Assembly: GCA_025453555.1 (NCBI GenBank)
Contig: JALOQC010000014.1
Span: 1 to 36,495, forward strand
DNA from: Myxococcota bacterium
GTDB lineage: Bacteria > Myxococcota_A > Polyangia > Polyangiales > Houyiibacteriaceae
Length of the DNA stretch: 36,495 nt
Direction of reading: 5' to 3'
The notes under the pieces are model-generated. The model was not told the origin of the DNA, did no database searches, and saw nothing but the letters and a program-made list of their open reading frames with translations. Both the position numbers and the translations under genes were made by a program. Shown one piece after another: positions 14,747 to 25,410 of this stretch. How positions within the stretch are numbered: the first letter of the stretch is position 1; each line of letters opens with the position of its first letter.

Positions 14747-15340
14747 TCAGCGCGACGAGTCGAGGAGCCCACGTCGCACCAGCTCCGCGCGCAGTCCCTC
14801 CGCGTTCTCGAAGCGATGCGCGGATAGGCCTTCGCGACGGGCCGCGACGCAGTTGCTCTCCCGATCGTCGACGAACAGACACTCGTGCGCGTCGACGCCG
14901 AGCTCGCGCAGCGGCACCCGATACGCTTCCGGATCGGGCTTGCGGACGCCCGTGCGCCAGGAGACGAAGCGCCAGTCGAGGAACCGGCTGAGCCCGACGC
15001 GTTCGTCGATCCACTCCGACCACGTCGGGTAGTTCGAGAGCGCGTACATGCGCACCCCGCGCTCCGCGAGCTCGCCGAGGAGCACCTCGACGCCCGGGAG
15101 CATCGCGTAGCCGGCCTTCACGTGCGCGCGGAACGCGTCGTGATCGAAGGCGCGGCGATCGGCGAAGAACGACGCGAGCATCTCGTGCTCGTCGATCTCA
15201 CCGCGCTCGAACGCGGGCCACGCGTGCGGATCCTTCGTCGCGATCAACGTCGGAAGATCCATCCCGAAGAACGCGGGCACGTCCTCGTAGAACGGATCGC
15301 GGACGAGCGTGTCCATCACGTCGAGCAGAAGGACACGCAT
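14747..15340 (-). CDS. HAD-superfamily hydrolase-like protein
   Basis: A 197-residue HAD fold protein. Motif I is LLLDVMDTLV with nucleophile Asp7; the usual acid/base Asp two residues later is replaced by Met9. Motif II is ALSNYP, motif III is RKPDPEAY (Lys) and motif IV is LFVDDRESN. The altered motif I (DVMDT followed by VRDPFY) marks a distinct HAD subgroup, so phosphatase activity should not be assumed. The ATG at 15340 is 9 bp from the protease stop, indicating co-transcription. Confidence 0.85.
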   Translation of the reverse strand: MRVLLLDVMDTLVRDPFYEDVPAFFGMDLPTLIATKDPHAWPAFERGEIDEHEMLASFFADRRAFDHDAFRAHVKAGYAMLPGVEVLLGELAERGVRMYALSNYPTWSEWIDERVGLSRFLDWRFVSWRTGVRKPDPEAYRVPLRELGVDAHECLFVDDRESNCVAARREGLSAHRFENAEGLRAELVRRGLLDSSR

Positions 15341-15349
15341 CGTGAAGCC

Positions 15350-17200
15350 TCAGCGGCGGCGGCGCCGACGCACGAGCGCGAGCCCGACCAGACCGAGCGT
15401 CGCGACGGGCCACGCGGAGCCCACGAACCCCGGAGAAGCCGCGCAGCCGCCCTTGCCGCTCGGCATCTCGGGCGGCGGCGGCTCGGCCTCCGGGAAACAA
15501 CCGCTGACCTCGCCCGCCGGAAGACACGCAAATCCCTCGGGGCACGCGAGGAAATCGCACAGACGCGTACAGGTGCCGGCGCAGATGCCGCTGCGGCACT
15601 GGTCGGAGCTCGCGCACGGGTCGCCGAGCGCGAGCCCTTCCGGCACGCAGCGCGAGCCGGCGTCCGTGGTCTCGCAGGTGAAGCCTTCCTCGCAGCTCGC
15701 ACCACACTCGGTCGCGCAGAACTGCTCGGGACCGACCGTCACGCACGACGCACCCGCCGCGCAGTCGTCGGGGTGCACACACGGGTCGCCCGGCGCGCGC
15801 AGGTCGCCGCGCACGCACGTGCCCGCGCGGCAGTGGAAGCCGCTCCCGCAGCCCATCTCGACGCCGCACGCGCGCGAGCAGAAGCTCGACCCCGCGCCCT
15901 CGCCGCTCACGCACTGCATGCTCGCACAGTCGTCGTTCGCCTCGCACGGCGCGCCGAAGGGCAGCGGCACGGTGACGACGTCGTAGGGCGCGCAAGTGCC
16001 GCAGCCGCCCGCCTCGGGCTCGCACGCGAGACCGCTCGCGCAGTCCTCCGCGCCGACGTTGCACTGACGCCCGCAACGCGCGACGCCGCCCACGGTCGCG
16101 CAGCGCCCCGACGCACAATCGACGTCCGTCGTGCAGGCCTCGCCGTCGGGCAGCGCGCCCTCGCCCGGCGCGCACAGGCCCGTGCCGCAGCCGGTCGTCT
16201 CGCAGTGGAACCCGAAGGGGCAGGCCGCCACGGGCGAGCGCGGATCGCAACCGCGGACACAGATCGAGGCGCCGTCGACGCTCGTGCACATGCCCGTGCC
16301 GCAGTCCTCGTCGCGCGTGCAGGCTTCGCCGAGCGCGAGGCAACCGGGATCGACGTCGCCGTCGCAGTCGTCGTCGACGCCGTTGCAGACCTCGGTCGTC
16401 GGCTCGCACGGTGGCTCGAAGGTCTGCGCCTCGCGGATCATCGCGGCGTGGCGTGGCACCGAGACGAAGAAGTGTCGGCTCCGGGTGCCGCAGCCACCGA
16501 TGCCGAAGCTCGTGACGCCGACGAGGCGCTCGCCCACGAGGAGCGGTCCACCGCTGTCGCCCTGACAGGTCCACGAGCCGCGACCGGCCTCCGTGAGCGC
16601 GCTGCCCGCCTGGAGGATCGTGGTGTCGCCCGTCATCTTCACGCCGCTCGCGTCGCTGGTGTCGCTGGTGCGACCGAAGCCGACGATGCGCGCGGAAGAG
16701 CCGACGGCGGGGAGGCTCGTCGCGACCGGGATCGGCGTCACGCCGGTGAAGCGATCGCGCAACAGGATCACCGCGATGTCGTCGCCGTCGTTCAGATCGG
16801 AGTCGGTGTAGACGCCGGACGTGCTGCGCACCGAGTGCACGAGCGCGCGCTGCATCACGCCGCTGCTCACGTTCACGTCGGTCGCGACGAGCACGAGGAG
16901 CTCACCGATCGGCGTCGCCTCCCAGCGTCCGTCGCTGCGCTCGCGGTAGACGCAGTGCTTCGCGGTCACGACGCCGTAGTTGCCCACGAGCGAGCCGGAA
17001 CAGAGCCCGGGTTGGCCGGTGAGCCCGAGGTTCACGACCGCGACCGCCCACGGATCGCCCGTGTTCACCCTTCCGTTCACCACCGCAGCCGACGCGTGAC
17101 CGATCGGCTCGATCGTCTCACTCGCGCAGCCCAGGCCGATCCCCACGCACACCGAGAGCGCGCACGCCCGCGCCGCCCACGTCCACACCGTCCAATTCAT
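15350..17200 (-). CDS. Trypsin-like serine protease with Cys-rich repeats and MYXO-CTERM tail
   Basis: A 616-residue surface protein. An N-terminal export signal (about 1-25, with GLGC as a possible lipobox) precedes an S1 protease domain (about 40-255) with all three catalytic residues: His82 in TAKHC, Asp141 in DDIAV and Ser216 in GDSGGPL. Next come a MopE-type metal-binding motif EVCNGVDDDCDGDVDPGC and about six modules of the form C-x5-DC-x4-C with paired Cys (to about 575). The C-terminus has a Pro/Glu stretch, GKGGC, one hydrophobic helix and an Arg cluster, which is the MYXO-CTERM sorting signal processed by a rhombosortase-like or archaeosortase-type system (myxosortase). It likely acts at the cell surface. 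Confidence 0.93.
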   Translation of the reverse strand: MNWTVWTWAARACALSVCVGIGLGCASETIEPIGHASAAVVNGRVNTGDPWAVAVVNLGLTGQPGLCSGSLVGNYGVVTAKHCVYRERSDGRWEATPIGELLVLVATDVNVSSGVMQRALVHSVRSTSGVYTDSDLNDGDDIAVILLRDRFTGVTPIPVATSLPAVGSSARIVGFGRTSDTSDASGVKMTGDTTILQAGSALTEAGRGSWTCQGDSGGPLLVGERLVGVTSFGIGGCGTRSRHFFVSVPRHAAMIREAQTFEPPCEPTTEVCNGVDDDCDGDVDPGCLALGEACTRDEDCGTGMCTSVDGASICVRGCDPRSPVAACPFGFHCETTGCGTGLCAPGEGALPDGEACTTDVDCASGRCATVGGVARCGRQCNVGAEDCASGLACEPEAGGCGTCAPYDVVTVPLPFGAPCEANDDCASMQCVSGEGAGSSFCSRACGVEMGCGSGFHCRAGTCVRGDLRAPGDPCVHPDDCAAGASCVTVGPEQFCATECGASCEEGFTCETTDAGSRCVPEGLALGDPCASSDQCRSGICAGTCTRLCDFLACPEGFACLPAGEVSGCFPEAEPPPPEMPSGKGGCAASPGFVGSAWPVATLGLVGLALVRRRRRR

Positions 17201-17340
17201 GCGAAGCTCCCACCGATCTCGCGGCACCACCCCGACCGAGACCGAGCGCGTAAGGTAGGCGGACCGGACGGCCGAGGCCAGCGAGTCTACGGGCGCTCGG
17301 CGCGGGAGATCCCCCGCGTGCGGTCCCGCGCGCGTCGAGC

Positions 17341-19893
17341 TCACGCCTCGACCGGCTTCTCCGGATCGAGGTCGTAGCGGCGCAGCTTGTCGGCGAAGGT
17401 CGAGCGCTTGAGCCCGAGCAGACGCGCCGCCTCGCTCTTGTTCCCCGCCGCGCGTGCGAGCGCGTGCTCGAGCATGCGCTTCTCGACGTCCGCGTAGGTG
17501 CCGTCGAAGGGATCGACCGCCTCGATCGCGTTGCCCGAGAGCGCCGGCAGATCGCTCCGCCGCACCTTCGGTCCCTCCGCGCGCGCGACCGCGCGATCGA
17601 TCACGTGCTGGAGCTCGCGGAGGTTTCCCGGCCAGTCGTGCGCGAGCAGCGCGTCGATCGCGGGCTGCTCGATGCCCACCGTCTCCCGGCCGAGCACCCG
17701 GCACGCGCGATCGATCGCGAGGAGCACCAGCGACGGGAGATCGTCGCGGCGTTCCCGGAGCGGCGGCACCACGACCGAGGTCCCGAGCCAACGCGCGAGC
17801 TCCGGGTCGAACGCCCCCGCCGCCACGAGCGGCTCGAGCGGAACGCGGCTGGTCGCCACGATGCGCACGTCGACCGCGTAAGGCGCCGCGCCTCCTTCGG
17901 CGCGCGCGAGCCGTTGCGCGAGCGCCTCCGCGAGCGCGTGCTGGGTGCCGAGCGGGAGCGCGGGCACGTCCGCGAGGACCAAGGTCCCGGTCTGCGCGAG
18001 GCGGAGCCAGCCGGGCATCGAGGGCGTCGCGTTGGGTGTGCTCGAAGCGTTCGACGACACGTTCGCGCCGGGCTCCACGCTCGCGCGCGACTCCTCCGCG
18101 CTCCCGAAGAGCGCGCGCTCCGCGTCGTCACGCACGCTCGCGCAGTCCGCGACCACGAAGGGCCCCGCGGCGCGACCGCTGCGCTCGTGCACGCGCAGCG
18201 CGATCGCGTCGACCGGGCTGCCCGGCTCCGCGACCAGCACGAGCGGAGCTTCGGTCGGCGCGAGCTCCGAGAGCCGCGCCTCGAGCGCCTGCATCACCCC
18301 GGAGTACGCGATCGCGGGCGCCGCACGTCGGCTCGCGCCCCGTCCGGCCCGTAGCGCCGTCGCCTCCGCGCGGGTCTGATCGAGCGCCTCTTCGCTGACC
18401 TCGAGCGCCTGCGCGATCCGATCGCGCTCGCGCGTGATCTCGCCGACGCGTCGCTGCGCGCGCTCGTTCTTCGCGAAGAGCGCCACCAACGCGCCGACCT
18501 CGCGTCCGAGCGCTTCGAGGGCCGCGATTTCTTCGAGCGCGAGCCCCGCGCCGCGCCGACCGCGCGGCACCACCAGCGCGCCTTCGAGCGTCTCGCCGTC
18601 CGAGAGCGGCACCACGCAGAGCGCGTCGCAGGAGAGCATCCACTCGCCGAGCGGCCGCAGCTCCGCGCGCCGCACCATCAGCGTCGTGATCTCGCGCGAG
18701 ACCACGCGACCGGGAGCGCTCTCCAGCACGTCGCGCAGCATCGCGGGCAGCTCGGTCGGACGAACACGCGCGTTCCCGGCCGCGTCGAGCCGCACCTCGC
18801 GCCCCGGATCGCTCGTGAGCAGGAGCGGCATCGCCTCCGGCGTGCCCGACGCTTCACGGAGCGGAACCAACACCGCGTCCGAGAGCTCCTCGAGCCGCGA
18901 CGAGCGCACGAGCTCCGCGCGAGCACGCACGATCGCATCGAGCAGGCGTCCGCCGTAGGGCGCGAGGAGGCGATGGACCGTGCGCTCGGTGATCGCGTGG
19001 AAGACGATCGCGACGAGCCACGCGAGCACGAGCGTGACGGCGAGCGGCACGGGCTCGTTCGGGAAGCGACCGTGCGCGAAGAAGCCCGCCGCGCCCACCG
19101 CGATCGCGGTCGCGCCGTGCGCGACGTAGCGACGTACGGAGCGACCGGCGCGCAACCGACGCCGCGGATCGACGAGCGCGAGGTGACCGAAGAGCACGAC
19201 CGTGCCCGCCGCGGTGAGCGTGCCGAGCGCCCAGAGCTCGAGTCCGCCCGGGATGTCGTGCGTCTGCCAGACGACCCCGACGAGCGCGAGCGCGGGCACG
19301 AGACCGAGCAGCGCCCACGCGTTCGCCGCGAGCGCCTCGGGCGAGCTGCCGAGCCGACGCCGCAGACCGCGGAGCACGAGCGCGAGCGCGAGCGCGACCA
19401 TCACGGAGCGCGCGGGGAGCTGCGCGAAGAACGTGGGCACGAGCACGAGGTCGCCGAAGAGCGTGACGGGCGGCATCGAGGCCACCACCGCGAGCACGAG
19501 CACGACGCCGGTCGCGAGCGTGAGGAGCGGGCGCGCGCGACGGCGCACCGCGAGCACGTCGGGCGCCTTCCACGCGAGCTCGACCAGCGCGAACGCGACG
19601 AGCGGCAGCGTGATCGCGAGCGTCACCTCGCGCAGCCCCGAGAGCTGCAGCGGCTGCAGCACGGCGGCGAGCGAGATGCCGCCGAGCGTGCCGAGCGCTC
19701 CCACCGCGCGCGCACCCACGACCTCGTCCCGCACGAGCCCCGCGACGAAGAAGGGCGTCAGCGTGAGCGCGAACGCCACCGCCGCGAGCGCACGGCGCGC
19801 GCCATCGAGCCCTCCACCGCCCGCGGCCGCGTCGGCCACGAGGTAGAGCACGATGGCCGGTCCGACCAACGGCAGGATGCGCGAAGTCCTCAC
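17341..19893 (-). CDS. Membrane-anchored Fis-type regulator with degenerate sigma-54 activator AAA+ domain
   Basis: An 850-residue protein starts at GTG 19893. The first ~300 residues contain about ten hydrophobic segments. A GAF-like sensory region (about 320-480) and a coiled coil (about 480-530) follow. The next region follows the order of a sigma-54 enhancer-binding AAA+ domain: ALFGSAEES, GTLVLADV, VRIVATSR, PPLRERRDDLPSL and WPGNLRELQHVIDRAV. However, the Walker A position reads LVLVAEPGSPVDAIAL without the GK pair, Walker B lacks the usual DE, and no GAFTGA loop is present. The C-terminus is a good Fis HTH (NKSEAARLLGLKRSTFADKL). It probably binds DNA without classical ATP-driven sigma-54 remodelling. 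The ligand sensed in the membrane is unknown. Confidence 0.88.
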   Translation of the reverse strand: MRTSRILPLVGPAIVLYLVADAAAGGGGLDGARRALAAVAFALTLTPFFVAGLVRDEVVGARAVGALGTLGGISLAAVLQPLQLSGLREVTLAITLPLVAFALVELAWKAPDVLAVRRRARPLLTLATGVVLVLAVVASMPPVTLFGDLVLVPTFFAQLPARSVMVALALALVLRGLRRRLGSSPEALAANAWALLGLVPALALVGVVWQTHDIPGGLELWALGTLTAAGTVVLFGHLALVDPRRRLRAGRSVRRYVAHGATAIAVGAAGFFAHGRFPNEPVPLAVTLVLAWLVAIVFHAITERTVHRLLAPYGGRLLDAIVRARAELVRSSRLEELSDAVLVPLREASGTPEAMPLLLTSDPGREVRLDAAGNARVRPTELPAMLRDVLESAPGRVVSREITTLMVRRAELRPLGEWMLSCDALCVVPLSDGETLEGALVVPRGRRGAGLALEEIAALEALGREVGALVALFAKNERAQRRVGEITRERDRIAQALEVSEEALDQTRAEATALRAGRGASRRAAPAIAYSGVMQALEARLSELAPTEAPLVLVAEPGSPVDAIALRVHERSGRAAGPFVVADCASVRDDAERALFGSAEESRASVEPGANVSSNASSTPNATPSMPGWLRLAQTGTLVLADVPALPLGTQHALAEALAQRLARAEGGAAPYAVDVRIVATSRVPLEPLVAAGAFDPELARWLGTSVVVPPLRERRDDLPSLVLLAIDRACRVLGRETVGIEQPAIDALLAHDWPGNLRELQHVIDRAVARAEGPKVRRSDLPALSGNAIEAVDPFDGTYADVEKRMLEHALARAAGNKSEAARLLGLKRSTFADKLRRYDLDPEKPVEA

Positions 19894-20020
19894 GATCGTT
19901 CAGTTTTTCGCCGCACGCAACGGACGCGCGGAGGGCTGAGCATACGAGCGTTCGCGAGCGAGCGCCCGAAACGGTGCTCTATGAACCGCCCCCGCGAACG
20001 ACGCCACGTACACACGGTGT

Positions 20021-20062
20021 GGTGTTCGCTTCGCTCACGGGGGCGGGGAAGTTTCCCCGCCG
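20021..20062. repeat. Direct repeat copy 1 with perfect 9-bp inverted repeat
   Basis: The copy contains TTCGCTTCGCTCACGGGG followed by GGCGGGGAA-GT-TTCCCCGCC, a perfect 9-bp inverted repeat with a 2-nt centre. The second copy lies about 140 bp downstream. Confidence 0.75.
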
Positions 20063-20161
20063 GCCCCTCTCCTCACACCGAGCTCTGCGCTTCGCCTGCG
20101 GCTTCGCTCCGGCTCGGCGCTCGGACGCTCCGCGGGCGAGGGGCTTCGCCCCTTCGAACCC

Positions 20162-20206
20162 GGTGTTCTGTTCGCTTCGCTCACGGGGCAGGGAAGTTTC
20201 CCCGCC
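20162..20206. repeat. Direct repeat copy 2
   Basis: It shares the identical 18-mer TTCGCTTCGCTCACGGGG with copy 1 and then CAGGGAAGTTTCCCCGCCG, where one stem position is mismatched. It lies 51 bp before the ligA start. Confidence 0.75.
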
Positions 20207-20247
20207 GCGCCGAGCGAGCGAGCGAGCGAACGAGAGAAGTGAAGTAG

Positions 20248-22263
<2,016 letters not shown>

Positions 22264-22326
22264 TTCGAGCGGCGACTCGATGGCCCAAGCGATCGATCGT
22301 GCGCGTCGTCGCTCCGGGAGCGCGCC

Positions 22327-24294
22327 TCAGCCGATCCAGCTCACCTCGTACACACACTCCGAGTCGCCGAGGGCCGGGCTCGTGAGGAGGTTCACCTCGA
22401 CCTCGGAGGCGCCGAAGCGATCGAGCGCGCGATCGAGGAAGCCGATCACGAAGACGTCGAACGCGAGCGAAGGCTCTCCCCGCTCGTCGAGCTCGAGGCG
22501 CCCGTAGCCGCGGCCCATGCGTCCCACGCGCAGCTCCGGTCCGACCACGAGCTGCGCGAGCACGCGTGGCATCTCCGCGAGCAGGACCTCGGGCGGCGGC
22601 GACGGCGGACGCACGTCGCGCATCAGCTCGAACGCACCCTCCGCGGCCGCACGACCGCACTGCACCACCAAGTGCAGATCGTCGCGCCCGAGCCTCGCGT
22701 CGATCGCCTGCACGAGCGCGGTCATCGCGTCGAAGGGCACCCGATCGGTCGCGGCGACGCCGTAACGGAAGACCTCGCGCGGCGCCTCCGGCAACGACGC
22801 GAGCAGCTCGGTCAACGCGCGCTCCCCGAAGCGCCGCGACACGAAGCGGAGCACCGAGATCGCGACCGAGCCCGCGAAGCTGCGCGTCGCGTCCATCGGC
22901 ACCGCGGCGGCGGGCGGGATCACACCCTGAAAAGGCTCCGTCTGATCCGGCAGCAGCGCGCCGTGCCCAGCCGCCACCGCGTGCGCCGGCATCGCGGGCG
23001 CGGGGGCCGGCACCGTCGGTGCCTTCTCGTGCATGTCGGTCGAGCGGAGGATGCTCGCGCTCGTCTCGACCGGGGCCTCGTCGATCTCGAGCGAGAGCGA
23101 GTCGCTGTCCACCGAGCTCGGCTCGCGCGCGCGCTTTGCGTCGTCGCGCCTCGCTTCGTCGCGCCTCAGGGCTTCGCGCTTGGCCGCGTCCTCTCCCCGC
23201 GGCGCCGCCTCGTCCTTCTTCGCCTTCTCGCGCTCCTTGCGCTCGGCGCGGAACTTCCGCCGCATCTCGAGGATCTGCTCGGCCTCGTCGGGCGAGATCA
23301 CCTTCTGCTGCTGCGTCTCGCGCGCCTTGAGGCGCAAGAGATCCATCGTGAACGAGTCGCTCGGCAGCGCCTCGCGCAAGATCATGCGACCGCCGAAGGG
23401 CACCAGCGCCGCCGCGAGCTCCTCCGCCGAGGCCCAGCGATCCTCACGCTCCTTCGCGAGCGCGCGCTCGACCACGTACTCGAGCCCCTTGGGCACGTCG
23501 GTGCGCATGTGGCGGAGCTTGGGCGGCGGATCGAAGCGCACCTTCTTCGCCAGCTCGCGGAAGGTCGGCGCGTCGAAGGGACGGCGGCCTGCGAGCATCT
23601 CGAAGAGCACGACCCCGATCGCGTAGACGTCCATGCGCGGATCGCGCGCGTCGTCGCCGCGCAGACGCTCCGGCGCGGCATACGCGGGCGTGCCGACGAG
23701 CGTGCGCGCGGGGGTGAGGCTCTTGCCGTCCTCGATGCGCTGCGAGGGTTGCACGAGGGCCGCGAAGCCGAAGTCGCAGACCTTCACGAAGTCGTTGTCG
23801 CCGAGCATGGCGATCAACATCAGGTTCGCGGGCTTCAGATCGCGATGGAGGATACCGCGATCGTGCGCGGCCGCGAGCCCCGCGAGGCTGTGTGTCGCGA
23901 TGTTCACCGAGCGCTCGATCGAGAGCCGCCGCTCCTCCGCGATGAGCTCCGAGAGCGCACGCCCCCGCAGGTACTCCATCACGAGGAAGGGGCGCCCCTT
24001 CTCGTAGCCGAAGTCGAGGATGTCGATGATGTTCGGGTGACCGATGGCGGCGGCCGAGCGCGCCTCGCGAACGAAGCGCTCGACCGCGGACGGATTCTCC
24101 GCCGTCTGCGGGTGCAGGAGCTTGATCGCGACGAAGCGACGCAGGACCTGATCGGCGGCCTTGTAGACGGCGCCCATCCCACCGTCGCCCAACATGCGGA
24201 CGAGGTGGTAGCGCCCCATCAGCGTCGTACCGACGAGCCCCGGATCGGGCTGACGACGCTTCGGTTCCTCCGTTTCGGACACGGCCTCCAGCAT
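22327..24294 (-). CDS. Serine/threonine protein kinase with C-terminal unknown domain
   Basis: A 655-residue PknB-type kinase (about residues 28-300). Visible motifs are the glycine loop GDGGMGAV (36-43), Lys58 in VAIKLL, HRDLKPANL (150 onward), DFGFA (174 onward), APERL, and DVYAIGVVLFEMLAGRRPF. A charged Lys/Glu/Arg helix region (about 360-430) and a Pro/Ala linker follow. The last ~190 residues form a separate domain (from about SVAISVLRFVSRRFG to CVYEVSWIG) reminiscent of the Myxococcales-restricted DUF2378/TIGR02265 type; that match is from memory and tentative. No transmembrane segment is seen, so it is cytoplasmic. ATG 24294 is the first in-frame ATG before the conserved fold. Confidence 0.92.
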   Translation of the reverse strand: MLEAVSETEEPKRRQPDPGLVGTTLMGRYHLVRMLGDGGMGAVYKAADQVLRRFVAIKLLHPQTAENPSAVERFVREARSAAAIGHPNIIDILDFGYEKGRPFLVMEYLRGRALSELIAEERRLSIERSVNIATHSLAGLAAAHDRGILHRDLKPANLMLIAMLGDNDFVKVCDFGFAALVQPSQRIEDGKSLTPARTLVGTPAYAAPERLRGDDARDPRMDVYAIGVVLFEMLAGRRPFDAPTFRELAKKVRFDPPPKLRHMRTDVPKGLEYVVERALAKEREDRWASAEELAAALVPFGGRMILREALPSDSFTMDLLRLKARETQQQKVISPDEAEQILEMRRKFRAERKEREKAKKDEAAPRGEDAAKREALRRDEARRDDAKRAREPSSVDSDSLSLEIDEAPVETSASILRSTDMHEKAPTVPAPAPAMPAHAVAAGHGALLPDQTEPFQGVIPPAAAVPMDATRSFAGSVAISVLRFVSRRFGERALTELLASLPEAPREVFRYGVAATDRVPFDAMTALVQAIDARLGRDDLHLVVQCGRAAAEGAFELMRDVRPPSPPPEVLLAEMPRVLAQLVVGPELRVGRMGRGYGRLELDERGEPSLAFDVFVIGFLDRALDRFGASEVEVNLLTSPALGDSECVYEVSWIG

Positions 24295-24415
24295 CCTTCG
24301 CGGAGGCCATCGCCCGCAAGACTCTCGTGGTGACGTGGCTTCGCGCTCCTCTCGAAGGAGAGGAACGCCAGGCGGTTCCGGACGCGCAAGCTTCCTGCCT
24401 CGAGGGCCTTTGTGG

Positions 24416-24421
24416 CATCCT
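24416..24421 (+). promoter_or_regulatory. Possible -10 of a leaderless lipoprotein mRNA
   Basis: CATCCT ends 8 bp before ATG 24430, and the same arrangement (TATCCT, 8 bp, ATGCG) precedes the M1 peptidase lipoprotein. No clear -35 is visible. Confidence 0.3.
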
Positions 24422-24429
24422 CCGACGCG

Positions 24430-24756
24430 ATGCGTGCCACCCTCGCCCTCTTCGTCGCCTCGCTCGGCCTCGTCGGTTGCATCGATGACGGAGGTCAGGC
24501 GGGGACCTACTGCCGCGTCGACCGAGACTGTCGCGGCGAGCTGGTGTGCGTCGCCTCGGCGTGCCGGGAGGTGCAAGCCCCGACGCCGCCCCCGCCGCCG
24601 GTCGACTCGGGTCCGGTCGACTCGGGTCCTCCGCCGGTCGACGCGCCGACGGACTCGGGCGAGCCGGAAGAGGACGCGGGAACCGACGCGGGTACGGAAG
24701 ACGCCGGCACCGACGCGGGCACGGACGAGGACGCGGGCATCGACGCGGGTGAGTGA
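24430..24756 (+). CDS. Small lipoprotein with Cys module and Asp-Ala-Gly repeats
   Basis: A 108-residue protein. The N-terminal signal (MRATLALFVASLGLVGC) ends in a textbook LVGC lipobox. A four-cysteine module YCRVDRDCRGELVCVASACR is followed by a Pro/Val/Asp segment and a C-terminal tail of Asp-Ala-Gly-Thr units. No catalytic domain is present. It is probably a surface- or periplasm-facing small lipoprotein. ATG 24430 is preferred over the upstream GTG 24412 because it places the signal peptide at the N-terminus. It is transcribed divergently from the kinase. Confidence 0.8.
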   Translation: MRATLALFVASLGLVGCIDDGGQAGTYCRVDRDCRGELVCVASACREVQAPTPPPPPVDSGPVDSGPPPVDAPTDSGEPEEDAGTDAGTEDAGTDAGTDEDAGIDAGE

Positions 24757-24881
24757 GCTCGAAGGGCGCGCAGGTCAGCGGCTCGGGCTACCGCCGACTG
24801 CGGCGTGACGAATCGACCGAGCCGCACGACCGCACGTCACGATCGACGCGCCACCTCCGACGCGCAGCGCGCGAGACGAGC

Positions 24882-25220
24882 TCAACGCTTGTCGGGGCGC
24901 GGGGTGTCGTCGACGAGCTGGATGATCTTCGCGAGCAGCGCGGGACCTTCGTCGCCGTCGAGTCGATCGCGCACGTCGTAGGGCATGGGAAGCGCGACCG
25001 TCACGAGCCGACGCGAGATCAGGAGATCGAGCGGCACGCGCAGCGCGTGCGCCAGGCTTCGGAGCTGCTCCACGCCCGGATCGGCGACCTCGGCGTTCTC
25101 CAGGCGCGCGATCGTGCGACGCGAGACGCCGATCTTCTGCGCCAGCTCGAGCTGACCGAGACGACCGCGCAGCTCGCGGAGCACGCGGAGATTCGTCGCG
25201 AGGATGCGCGTGAGCTCCAT
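24882..25220 (-). CDS. XRE-family helix-turn-helix regulator
   Basis: A 112-residue protein with an N-terminal Cro/C1-type HTH (about 5-65): [20 protein letters not shown] is the helix-turn-helix, followed by [15 protein letters not shown]. The short C-terminal part has no recognised sensor motif. ATG 25220 is followed directly by the conserved helix. It is divergent from trpB across a 190-bp region, so it could regulate trpBA, itself, or neither; no operator is evident. Confidence 0.88.
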   Translation of the reverse strand: MELTRILATNLRVLRELRGRLGQLELAQKIGVSRRTIARLENAEVADPGVEQLRSLAHALRVPLDLLISRRLVTVALPMPYDVRDRLDGDEGPALLAKIIQLVDDTPRPDKR

Positions 25221-25410
25221 GGAGGGGTGCTATCTGGCACCGGCACGCACGAGCGTCAACGTTGGGTCCGGGTTCTCGCGGAAGACCGTCGTCGTCGCGA
25301 GGCTCGTCCGGCGTCGAGGCGCGCACGCGCGACGATCGTGGCTGGCTGACCGAACGAGATCGTGGAGATCGTCGCTTTCCTCACACCTCGAAGGGCGCTA
25401 CCTCTCGCGC

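Noticed and set aside
14885-17377. An 830-codon plus-strand frame over the HAD and protease genes
   Set aside because: It is Ala/Arg/His repetitive without motifs, and the minus-strand genes beneath it have complete active sites and sorting signals.
24307-24576. Upstream extension of the kinase to 24576
   Set aside because: The added residues (RPEPPGVPLLREEREATSP region) look like shadow coding, and the region is the divergent promoter and start of the lipoprotein gene.
25221-25410. trp leader peptide/attenuator upstream of trpB
   Set aside because: There is no short frame with tandem Trp codons and no obvious alternative hairpins followed by a T tract.
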